Of a stretch of 64,000 nucleotides of DNA, positions 32,040 through 41,096 are shown one piece after another (position 1 is the stretch's first letter; the number at the start of each line of letters is the position of its first letter). Source of the DNA: Gracilaria gracilis. Lineage: Eukaryota > Rhodophyta > Florideophyceae > Gracilariales > Gracilariaceae. The notes under the pieces are model-generated. The model saw nothing but the letters and a program-made list of their open reading frames with translations. It was not told the DNA's origin and did no database searches. The DNA lies in the NCBI GenBank assembly GCA_030374805.1, contig JARGSG010000228.1, positions 302,479-366,478 on the forward strand, given 5' to 3'. A program made the translations under genes and the position numbers.

Positions 32040-33170
32040 ATGTCCGCGCCGCCCTTTTACGCGCCCGCCGCGCTGCGCGACGACCTGCGCGCACTCGGCC
32101 ACCCGTCGCCGCACGAACCCGCGCTGCTGGCGTGCCACGGCCAGCCGCGGCTGCAGCTGCTGCGCTGGCTGGCGCGCAAGATCGACGCCGACGCGGCCGT
32201 CGACGACGCCGACCAGCTCGCGCGCTTCTGGGACGCGCTGGGCGTGCGTTCGCACCCGCCCGACGCCAAGTCCATTCGCTTCCCGCTCACGGCCGCGCCG
32301 CAGCGCGCGCGCGACCGCGCTGCTGCTGCCGCCTTTCTGCGCGCCTGCATTGACTTGACGCTTGCGTTTGAGACACGCCGCCTTCAGCGCGATGCCAGCG
32401 CTCTTGGTGACGCCGTCGAGCAGCGCGACGATCATGACGCCGCGCCGTTTTCCGACGCCGACCTGGCCATGTTCGACCAGACCGCGTCGCTCATTCAGGA
32501 TCGCCATCTTCTTTTTCCGGCCACCACCCGACTGTTGGATACCGCCCCGAAGAGAAAGCCGCTTTCTAGGCGGCCTGCGCTGGGTTTGAACAAGCCTGCA
32601 AAGCCGACCAATGGCAGCAAGCAATCACAACCCGCCACCAAGACGCAGCCCAAGCGGCCGCCCCTCATCTCGCGGGAGAAGATTCTCAATCAGCTGCGCA
32701 CGCTGCAGCGAGAGACCGCCGAGCTCAAGCAGGCGCTCAAGTCCACCGACGCACACGTCGACAGCAAGTCGGATACCGAAGATGACGAGCCGCAACCCGA
32801 CGAAGACTTCGCTCTCACCGCCGGAACGCTGCTCAGTCTACAAACCGTGTCGCAACTCACGGACGATGCCAAGCTATTGTGTCAACTGTTCGATCAGTTC
32901 ATTCAGTTCACCGGCGACAAATTTGCTGAGCGCGACGCTTGCGATGAGATTGCCGTTTGCGATCCGAAGCAATTGCATAGTGCGAGTGAGCTCATGCCGC
33001 TGGGCCGCCAGCTCATCGAGCACACGTGCGATCTTCTCTCAGGACTAGAGCAGGTTCAGAAAACCACGGCCGAGGTGCAACAGGCCAACAGCTTGTTGGA
33101 GGTGCTTCCCAATTCCGCGCCAGTGCGGGCAGTGGAACAACAAAAACTTCGCACCGAAGGGCAACTCTGA
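32040..33170 (+). CDS. Coiled-coil protein, possibly HAUS7 (augmin)-like
   Basis: ATG at 32040 gives 376 residues in one exon and begins MSAPPFYAPAALRDDLRALG. The first 45 residues (LRALGHP...PRLQLLRWLARKID) resemble the N-terminal Trp-containing helical motif of augmin subunit 7 (HAUS7) and related spindle proteins, which is then followed by helices. The middle is basic and low-complexity (about 165-220), with predicted coiled coils after it (LNQLRTLQRETAELKQALK; LFDQFIQF). The C-terminus is helical (EHTCDLLSGLEQVQKTTAEV). If the assignment holds, it would act in augmin-dependent microtubule branching on the spindle; this rests on a weak motif match. GC content is far above the surrounding element sequence, as for a real host gene. 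It is convergent with the DEK gene, 173 bp apart. Upstream in-frame sequence is not counted. Confidence 0.5.
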   Translation: MSAPPFYAPAALRDDLRALGHPSPHEPALLACHGQPRLQLLRWLARKIDADAAVDDADQLARFWDALGVRSHPPDAKSIRFPLTAAPQRARDRAAAAAFLRACIDLTLAFETRRLQRDASALGDAVEQRDDHDAAPFSDADLAMFDQTASLIQDRHLLFPATTRLLDTAPKRKPLSRRPALGLNKPAKPTNGSKQSQPATKTQPKRPPLISREKILNQLRTLQRETAELKQALKSTDAHVDSKSDTEDDEPQPDEDFALTAGTLLSLQTVSQLTDDAKLLCQLFDQFIQFTGDKFAERDACDEIAVCDPKQLHSASELMPLGRQLIEHTCDLLSGLEQVQKTTAEVQQANSLLEVLPNSAPVRAVEQQKLRTEGQL

Positions 33171-33343
33171 CGCCCTTGCTCATCAACCACTTGGCAAAAA
33201 TTAGCTTCAGTCATGCTTATCGTATTTACAAGTTAACTTCCGGTTCCACCTAGTCAGATTTCACATAAGATAACCTGTAGGCAGATGGACGTGTGTGTAT
33301 GTGCGTCACAACCAAAATCCAAAATCATCTCGAGGTCGTCTAC

Positions 33344-34567
33344 CTACCCGTGCCCGTTCGTTGTCAGGAACCCGTTTCGTTTCGCCGCGCTTTCTTCTCG
33401 TGCTTTAGCTTCTTTCTTTTGTCTCGCAAGTTCGATCCATGTTGTACCACCAGTTTCAAGATCTTCATCACCATCCTCATCACTTTCGCGCACCTCCTTC
33501 TTCTTCAGCATCGCTGCCTTCTTTTCAGCCGCCTTCTTCAAAGCTGCCTTCTGTGCCCTGGCCCTGTCCGCGGCCTTCTTTTGTCGTCGAAGTTCTTTAT
33601 CGCGTTCAGCTAAACTCTCCCTCCCCCCAATCAGCTGCGGCTTTTCCAAAAATTCCAAGAGAACACGCACAAGGTCGTCTTTGCTGGCAGTCATCGTTGT
33701 TTCGCGCGCATTCGTCTGAGACGGTTTCCCATTCGTTTCGTCTATATCTCGACATGTCTCACTGATTTCGTTGTCATCCATTCCCATCGCCTCCGCACGA
33801 AGTGCCCTTCTCTCCCCATTTAGTGAAAGCCGGGAAGGATCGCCCAGACCAGCATTCATACGCTCGTTCAGAGAAGGCTCTCCACTCGCTTGGTCACCAG
33901 CTCTGGGCGGTTTGTTCACAGGCACATCCAAAAACTTGGCCATCTTCCTGACCATATTCAAGTGGGCGCGCATCAGTTTGTCACGAACACGATTTCTGTC
34001 CTTGTCCGACGCGAAAACAAAGCCTGAGAACGATCGAATGTTAGATTTCCTCGTGTGCGCGGTGCCGACAAAGTTGAATAAAAGACGATGAAGAAACTCT
34101 ATCTCCGCATCCTTGGAGTGTGCTTTGTCGATGTTGTACATGATGTTGGGTATGTTGCAAAGCTTTTCTCCATGACCAATCACGCCGAGCGCGCCGGTGC
34201 TCACTCGACGCACGTGCGTCGGGGCGGCAATTTCAAACATTCTTGTCTTCTTGCGCTTGCGGGTGCCAGGTTGACGGCGTTGCGTGGAACTCGATGCAGG
34301 GGCAGACGGTGTATCGGTTGGAGGGGCTGTTTGTCGCGCGTTTGTTTCGATAGCAGTAGCAGGTAGTGCGTCGGAATCGTGTTCTGCATCCAATGAACGC
34401 TTGCCTCGCTTCGTCGGAGAATGTAATCTGCCGTTTGACTTGGAATGCTGCGGCGCTTTGTCGGGAAGGTCATTCTGATCAGGGCGCTGCGAAGAAGAGC
34501 CGTTGGCAACCGACGAAAAGCGCAACGCAGCACAATCAGAAGAAGGATTTGTAGGTTCCAGCTTCAT
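33344..34567 (-). CDS. DEK-like chromatin protein
   Basis: I take ATG at 34567 (MKLEPTNPSS, 407 residues); the frame is open to 34942, but that extension is Arg-rich, unlike protein, and starts with a GAT-repeat Asp run. Residues 1-120 are disordered with basic clusters (KRGKRS, RKRKKTR). Residues 130-220 match the DEK core: GHGEKLCNIPNIMYNI, FLHRLLFNFVG, KSNIRSFSGFVF and MAKFLDVPVNK. DEK proteins bind DNA and histones and influence chromatin compaction. The C-terminal part has a Lys/Ala-rich helix (RQKKAADRARAQKAALKKAA, about 330-370). A separate DEK C-terminal domain is not clearly present. Single exon, no defects seen. Confidence 0.8.
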   Translation of the reverse strand: MKLEPTNPSSDCAALRFSSVANGSSSQRPDQNDLPDKAPQHSKSNGRLHSPTKRGKRSLDAEHDSDALPATAIETNARQTAPPTDTPSAPASSSTQRRQPGTRKRKKTRMFEIAAPTHVRRVSTGALGVIGHGEKLCNIPNIMYNIDKAHSKDAEIEFLHRLLFNFVGTAHTRKSNIRSFSGFVFASDKDRNRVRDKLMRAHLNMVRKMAKFLDVPVNKPPRAGDQASGEPSLNERMNAGLGDPSRLSLNGERRALRAEAMGMDDNEISETCRDIDETNGKPSQTNARETTMTASKDDLVRVLLEFLEKPQLIGGRESLAERDKELRRQKKAADRARAQKAALKKAAEKKAAMLKKKEVRESDEDGDEDLETGGTTWIELARQKKEAKAREESAAKRNGFLTTNGHG

Positions 34568-35867
34568 GTCGTTCGAATAACGATGTGGAACATAAAAAGC
34601 GGCGACGAAGGCACATGCGCCCGAAAAAAAAAGCGGTTGCGGTAACTGAGGAAGACGGGAGGCGGAGAATGCTGTGCGTGGACGCACGGAAGCTGCGACG
34701 ACGGCAGCGGCGTGGCTTCCGGCACCGGCGCTGCTGGGCGCGTCGGGGATGCGACGGCGACGGACGCGGCGCTCCCCGACGGGCGCGGCGTCTTTTGATG
34801 CTCGAGCAAAACGTTCGCATCGTCCACTTATCAAGGGGGGAACCGCAACCTCACAAACGGCGCTGTAAGCCGTAGATACTCCTGAAACCTCATCATCATC
34901 ATCATCCAGTTTCACTTGGCGCATTTGGTCTCCCAGAGTCAATCTTTTTGTGATCTAGTCAAACAAGATCTAGTCAAACAAGTAGCACAGGGATGAATCG
35001 TGGCCTTCTGTGAGCCGTGTACACGATGCAAGTCGATGATTCACCGCAAGTTGACACGTCTCGCTCGACACGCTGCTGCAATCATTGCCATGATGGCAAC
35101 CGCTCCCTCGAATAAGCTGGAGTGCCCTTCGTCTCCCCACATGAAGTTTAAACTGTTGCGGCAGTCTTCGAGGGTGGCCCTCTCTAGCCAAGCAATTTTT
35201 TTCTTAAATAAAAACCGCATTCGCAACTTATAGTTACCTTTCATCGGCTGCTCCGACGTTGCTTTTGTGCAATATCTAGATCCTCAAAAGTTGTATGGAA
35301 AAGAACAAACCGCTTCCGCCGTGATCTGAACAGCCATGTATCACCTGCAATTCACACATAGTGTCTTACATACAACACCAAAAAGCTTACTATCCGCCTT
35401 CGATGGCGATGTTTGTCAAAATTCCCAATCTTCGGTTGGAAAATCTTTCCTATCCCCTTCATACTGTTAGGTGTCTCAATTAACGTTGTGAATCGAGATC
35501 GTTGTGTACGCAGCGTATGAGGTATGAGTGAGGATAATCTGTTTGAATTTGAAAAGGGCGCGAATTGTTTGATAATAGTTTACTTCGATAGTGCACAAAT
35601 TGTATGAGCCCTGTTCGATCACGCCATCTTCATTTGCAATCTGGTTTACCTTAACGATACATCAGTATCTTCTGCTCTCTCCTTTCAATGATTGCAGATC
35701 TGCGTCGAAGTAAGCAAGAGCTGTAACTCTTCTACATATTCTCTTTCCGAGATCTTTCATCATGACGGCATGCAACGACCGTGCTCCCTTCAAAACTTGA
35801 ACCGTATTTGGAGTCATCAGAATACAGAGCTACACTATTCGAATCACTGCAATCATATTTTGGAGCT
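34568..35867. other. Intergenic, no gene seen
   Basis: GC-rich up to about 34860 (5' region of the DEK gene), then ordinary intergenic sequence. No recognisable product; the plus-strand frame at 35692-36579 is the complement of the secreted-protein gene. Confidence 0.5.
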
Positions 35868-36668
35868 CTATGCTTCTGCAGAAGGAGCACCAAAGAAGCC
35901 ACCGAACGGCCCAAACGAGAAAGGAAAATTGCCGAAATTGGCGCCGTTTCCGAAGGCAAACCCTCCGGCGCCGCCAGGTCCTGCAAATCCTGCTGCAGTG
36001 TCCTGCCCAGACGCTCCGATAGCACCAGATTCGGCGTTAGCTACCGCACCCACTACGTTGTTTCCCGTTCCCATCGCACCGCTGCCATCAGCCAAACCTA
36101 CTTGCACGGTGCCTGGCGTTGCCTCTTCCGAAGACTCAGTGTTGCTTGGTACCGCAGCGGAAGCAGAAGGTGATGGAGACGGAGTTGGAGAAACTGAAAC
36201 AACTAGGGATGATGATGGAGAGACCGAGGGAGTGACAGAAACGGATGGTGTGCTTGAAGGAGATACAGAAGTGGATGGTGTCACCGAGGGGGATACAGAA
36301 GCGGTTGGTGTCACTGAGGGGCTTGCAGAGGCTGACGGCGACACTGAGGTGCTAGCGGATGGTGTCGGTGATACGGAGGGCGACGGAGTCGGCGTACGCG
36401 AGGGAGTAGGCGTGGGACTCGGATTTTTGTTGGCAACTCCACCAGCAAAGCCAACCCCAGCAAAACCCGCAGCATTGTCTTCACCAGAAACTCCAACAGC
36501 TCCAGAAGTAGTGTCGGCCGCACCAGTAACTACGTTATTGCCGGTAGCACCGGCACCGGAGGTCGTTGTGCTAGATTGAGCACCGTTCTGGCGAAGTAGG
36601 GGCTGAGGAGTAGCGAGTGCGAGCGAAACCAGTATGGATAGCACAATAATGCTGAGCGAACGCGACAT
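35868..36668 (-). CDS. Secreted Pro/Ser/Thr-rich wall or matrix protein
   Basis: ATG at 36668, 266 residues. Residues 1-19 are a signal peptide (SLSIIVLSILVSLALA, cleavage after ALA likely). A Gly/Ala-rich block with GNNVV and SGAVGVSGEDNAAGFAG (about 42-71) follows. The centre (about 82-170) is a Ser-Pro-Thr stalk (SPTPTPSRTPTPSPSVSPTP and similar), a typical target for O-glycosylation. A second block with GNNVV and SGAIGASGQDTAAGFAG (about 200-230) repeats the first, and the end is Gly/Phe-rich (FGNFPFSFGPFGGFFG). This fits an extracellular matrix protein. No catalytic domain is visible. A TATA box lies about 105 bp upstream, and the coding sequence is free of defects. Confidence 0.8.
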   Translation of the reverse strand: MSRSLSIIVLSILVSLALATPQPLLRQNGAQSSTTTSGAGATGNNVVTGAADTTSGAVGVSGEDNAAGFAGVGFAGGVANKNPSPTPTPSRTPTPSPSVSPTPSASTSVSPSASASPSVTPTASVSPSVTPSTSVSPSSTPSVSVTPSVSPSSSLVVSVSPTPSPSPSASAAVPSNTESSEEATPGTVQVGLADGSGAMGTGNNVVGAVANAESGAIGASGQDTAAGFAGPGGAGGFAFGNGANFGNFPFSFGPFGGFFGAPSAEA

Positions 36669-36770
36669 CTTGAGGTGCGTCTGAGATGGGATCTTGTTCT
36701 GTTATTCTTCTGACTTTGCTTCGGAGGAGAACCTGGTCGCACAGACCTTCTACACAGAGCAGAGTTTCAG

Positions 36771-36778
36771 CTTATAAG
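36771..36778 (-). promoter_or_regulatory. TATA box of the secreted-protein gene
   Basis: CTTATAAG, read on the minus strand as CCCTTATAAG, lies 103-110 bp upstream of the ATG at 36668, a sensible distance for a core promoter with a short leader. Confidence 0.5.
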
Positions 36779-37719
36779 GGGATTGAAGCTGTTGGTGGCT
36801 TGTGATGGTTAGATATAATGCGAATGCTGCTCCACCACCTTTGGAACAAATTCGTCACAAAACCCTTCTAAAAGTTTTGAAATTACGCATCCTCGGGGCC
36901 AAGTACATGTTAAGTGCTTTATTAGTACACAAAACGAACCTTGGATGAAAACGTTGGACATCCTTACATATGGTGCGATATCAAGTAGCACCAAAATCGG
37001 CCCTTGTGCAGGCTGTAAACTTCTGGCACTAACCTTTCACGACTGGAACAACGAATAACTCTAGTGCTTCTGGTTCAAAATGATGAATTACGAGCTAGAA
37101 AGGTCTGGGCTTCTCGCAATCACAACGGACTTTCTCCGATAGTCGTCCGGACTTTGCTATTTTCAGAAACCGTCAAGTTGTATCATCAAGCCGTTTCATT
37201 TGATTGTACTCTATTGAGTGAGCTTGGGCATTCCGCGAGCACAAATTGGATTAACCCAACAGACTGAACGATGCAACCCAAGTCCATAGCGTCAAATGTT
37301 TTGCATATAGCATGACGCCAGATACACTCATTTAAATTTGATGGCCCGCCGACCTTAGGACCATCCATGAGTCTTGAAAAGCTCCTTGTGGCTGTAGCGC
37401 ACAACAGCAACAAAACTGTCCTTGGCCCGGATAATGCGTCCTCAGTCCAGCGATTTATTGAAGGTACTGGGGTAATTGGCTGAGGCAAAGGGCCGTACCT
37501 GACAAGACTTTATACTTGTCCTCTCAGAGAGCATGACCCACAACAGATATGATTGTAACAGAAATTCTCAACTATGCAAGTCGATCACAACAAGGCTTAG
37601 AGGGCAATTAAGACCGGTGTAAATGTTCAAACGGTTTGGAGAGTCTAGAAGGAAAAACGCTACGTCTAGGCCCAAGTATTACTTCTTAAACGATGTAGTA
37701 TTCCTTGCGAAGTCAATGA
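36779..37719. other. No gene recognised
   Basis: Ordinary AT-rich intergenic sequence. A minus-strand frame at 37186-37488 (100 residues) has no recognisable family. Confidence 0.4.
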
Positions 37720-38040
37720 ATGGTTCTTATTGTTCGCTCCTAGACTGTTGCCGAGCAACAGATATTTACGGTTCGGGAAGATCGAGATCGCGATGGCTAA
37801 GAAAGCATATCGCGAGAGCTCAGAAGAACTGAGCTCCTGCAGTATGATCGAGAAGATACATATTGTTTCCAGAGTGTGGTGGGTGGGTAGCAAAAAGTGC
37901 TACAAGACGACTAAGAACAAAAGATAGATACGAAGATGGTTCGTAACAGAACAACTGAGGGAGAGATAGTTGGTCAACAGACCAAACGAAAAAGATCGGC
38001 CTTGCGTTTGCAGCGTCGGCCAAGTGGTCTTGTAGCACTA
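37720..38040 (+). repeat. Dispersed repeat, copy 1 (inverted relative to 39680-40000)
   Basis: Shared words with the other copy (as reverse complement): GTTGCCGAGC, AGATATTTACGGTT/AGATCTTTACGGTT, GCTCAGAAGAACTGAGC, TGCAGTATGATCG, GTGTGGTGGGTGGGTA, AAAAAGTGCTACAAGACGAC and GGCCAAGTGGTCTTGTAG. The copies differ by many substitutions and small gaps. They could be solo LTRs or another repeat; neither carries a recognisable gene. Confidence 0.8.
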
Positions 38041-39679
38041 TCTACACAGTCCATATTGCCCAAGTAAATCTACTTCTGCGGTTCCCTTGAAAATCTAGTG
38101 CCGATATGTTTCTTCCACTTGTTTCACGGCAAGGCTTAGTCCTGGTACGATCACCTAGAAGTGTATGAACAGAAACATATGGTTCGCACATGATGTTCTC
38201 TCCTCAGCCGTGTTCACTAGTGTCGTGCTGCGGACTGTACTTAGTGGACTGTTGCGTATACAATTCAGATCAGGCAGTAGATTCCCTGATCTTAGTGCAG
38301 ACGCGGGCAAGTGATAGCTGCCTACAGTAGATGTGTGCTCCTGGCGACTTGCGTGGGTGGCAGCTGGTGCGTAGGTGACGATCGCAACAGCCCGACCCCA
38401 AGAAGCGTTTGAGGAGAGTCTGGGATGCCCCAGACTCTCTACTTAACGAGCCAAGAATGGCAAAGTAAATGAAGAAGACCCCGAGGTAGGCGTCTGGTTG
38501 AAGCTCTCTGCGCCTCCCTCCTCCTTCATCTCTACAACTAGCGTTTACGCTCGATCCGCATGCCGGACATACTGTTCGTTACTACGCTTCACGTGCGCGG
38601 CCAGATTGACAAAAGCAGGGAGAGCTTTATTGAACCAGGATGGCACACTTGCCAAAGCTTCAGGGTACCCAGAAAAGGAGCACTCGAATACAGTGTCCAC
38701 AGCGACGCTGTAAATTAAACGAGAGACACTATAGAAGATACAAAGCATATCAGAATGTCTTGAACGTCCTGCTCCCTTACTCGCTCCAATAAACCACCGC
38801 CTTCAACTTGACCATTCTTAGCCCATGAAATGAGACGGCTCGTCTCCAGACATTTGGCAACTTCCTGACATTCGAGCTCTGACGCTGAAGCTCCTGTTTC
38901 ACGCTCATGAATCTTAATTAAGTTCACAGTAGAGTGAACTTGGTCAGCACCTCTCATTTCAAGATCGACTCACTGCCTTAATTAGGAAGGGCCCCCGAGC
39001 TTTAGGATCTCATTCTTCGTTCTACGTCGTCCACCCACTCTCCTCCACAGCTTAAGCCTCACATTATTGAAAGGGCGCTCGCCGTGCCGGCGACTGAAGC
39101 CCAGAACCCGTGTAGGGTTGCATCAACCATTCTGATAGGCTTGAGTGAAGAAGACAGAAGGCGAACGGAATCAGATTCTTACCTACGAGGAGGACAACGC
39201 ATATCACGGCGTAGTGTTACGCAGCAGGAACGCGGATCACGAGCAATTCCCACCCGCGTGCACGCTGACGTAAAGCGCCGTCTTTTGCTTGTTCTTTGTT
39301 ATGGTTTTCCACCCCACCGTGGGTTATGGTCATATGCTCGAAAATGAACAACAGAGCGATGAAGAACATTCCCCAAAACACAGTCGATGGACACCCTGAT
39401 TTATCGGTTAAAAGCACCACCGGATTATCACTTCACTTGATCACGTGACATATTTCAGTAGATATCATTGTTTCTCGCTAACGTGAAGCGCGATCTCTTC
39501 TGTTTGGGAAGAGAGTGGGAGAGACAGAGCGAGCACCCGTTCATATTGCTCTGCACAGCACAAAGGGGACTTAGTGCGTTCAGTTTGTCCCAGCGGGAAC
39601 TCTCGTGCCAGATATCATCAATCGATTTTCCAGGGAACCGCAGACGTAGATTTACTTGAGCAATTTAGGCTGTGCAGTA
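38041..39679. other. Spacer between inverted repeats, no gene recognised
   Basis: A minus-strand stretch at 38957-38545 is coding-like over two frames (HERETGASASELECQEVAKC; FNKALPAFVNLAAHVKRSNE) and may be a retroelement gag remnant, but no domain is identifiable. The rest shows nothing of note. Confidence 0.35.
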
Positions 39680-40000
39680 CTACAAGACCACTTGGCCGAC
39701 GCTGTGAGCAGCAAGGCCGATCTCTTCATTTGTTATGTTGATCAACCATCCTTCCGTCAGTTGTTCTGTTGATCAACGATCTTTGTATTTATTCTTTGTT
39801 CTTGGTCGTCTTGTAGCACTTTTTGTTACCCACCCACCACACCCGGGTCCGGTATGTATCTTCCCGATCATACTGCAGGGGCTCAGTTCTTCTGAGCTCG
39901 ACGCAATATGCTTCCTTAGCTAATGCGATCACTTTCTCCCAAACCGTAAAGATCTGTCGCTCGGCAACCGCCTTGGAGCCAACAGATTGCATGAAGTATG
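39680..40000 (-). repeat. Dispersed repeat, copy 2 (inverted relative to 37720-38040)
   Basis: See copy 1. It starts CTACAAGACCACTTGGCC and ends near CGCTCGGCAACCGCC. The two copies enclose about 1.6 kb. Confidence 0.8.
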
Positions 40001-40051
40001 AGCGCTCCGCTGCCAGCAAGAACGCGCGTTTCCCGCCAAAACAAACCTCAA

Positions 40052-40146
40052 GAGCGCACCTGTTTGGTGCGCTCATATTAGCCTTGCTGGCGTACCCGTT
40101 TTAGTGCGGTGATCCCAGCCTTGCTAGCGCACCCGTTTGGTGCGCT
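40052..40146. repeat. Two GC hairpins in a short tandem repeat
   Basis: GAGCGCACC-TGTTT-GGTGCGCTC (40052-40074) and AGCGCACC-CGTTT-GGTGCGCT (40126-40146, followed by a T run). Between them the segment GCCTTGCTGGCGTACCCGTTT is repeated as GCCTTGCTAGCGCACCCGTTT. Confidence 0.7.
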
Positions 40147-40185
40147 CTTTTAAAACATGCTTTCACTTGTAACCCTTATTGCTTT

Positions 40186-40745
40186 TTGATTTGACTGGTC
40201 ACAATACTGTAATCTTTGAACCCTTCAAAGCCCTGTGATTTATGTGCATTTGCGCCTAAGTATGGCGTTGTAATGAGAACCTGCATTGCTGGCCACAGAT
40301 GGCGCATCGCACATTGCCCGCGATGGGCATGTGGCAAAGAGGGCCACAACTACCCTGTTAGGGACCAGCCATACATGATGTACTACGTACCCTCAGCATC
40401 AGATCATCGATGACGGGCGTCGTGCGCAACCAACACCCCTTCAAGGCACAATATACATTCTGACTTCGTTCAAGCTAGTATTGTATGAACATTATGTAGC
40501 TCTAAGAATGAGACAGGTAGTTGAATACGGTTAATGAAAAGCTTTCGCACGGACAATGGAGTTAAGCAAAGCAATTGTTCTCTGAGTTTTGGAGCAATAG
40601 TTCTTTCCGGGGAAGGGCGAAAAATAACAGAATACTTACATGTGTCATACTACCCAATCAGAAATAATTACTAAATTCAATACATTCAATCAGGTTTCAG
40701 TTTCTCAAAGTCTTTAGTATTATATGTGGCACAACGATAAATATG
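40186..40745 (+). repeat. Repeat R, copy 1
   Basis: About 560 bp matching 53150-53715 in the same orientation (shared words GATTTATGTGCATTTGCG, GCATTGCTGGCCACAGATG, CCAACACCCCTTCAAGGCAC, ATCAGGTTTCAGTTTC). It lies about 200 bp upstream of the duplicated kinase segment A, whereas the other copy follows segment B directly. No gene. Confidence 0.85.
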
Positions 40746-41096
40746 AAATTAGAATTAGAATTAACGTAGTCACAATTAAACAGTGACATTTCTCGGGCGC
40801 AAGAGTGGAAAGTAGTTGACGTGGGGAGCCTTGCAAGGAAAACACGGCAAAAAAAGCGGCAGAGAGGGAAGAAGTTCGACTCTGGAGGGGGTGGAACCAA
40901 AGCTATAGAAGACAAAGACGATAGAAGCCGAAGGTAGAGCACTGTATTTCCACCCCTTATCTTCCCTGTTTGCTCTTTGCCAACTTCATCACCATTTGTA
41001 TTCAAAAGTGCCTCGTTGTTGCACAGGCTCTTCTAGATCAATCCTTTCAATCTGGAGCCTCCAAACCGTTCCCGCACCCCGCCCCGGGCTCTTACC

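Noticed and set aside
31881-32624. Minus-strand 247-residue frame under the coiled-coil gene
   Set aside because: GC-rich shadow; Arg/Val/Gly composition and no recognisable motif.
35692-36579. Plus-strand 295-residue acidic repeat protein
   Set aside because: Antisense of the Ser-Pro-Thr stalk gene, which has a signal peptide, ATG and TATA box on the minus strand.
37186-37488. 100-residue minus-strand frame
   Set aside because: No motif or paralogue in the window; length is within chance expectation.
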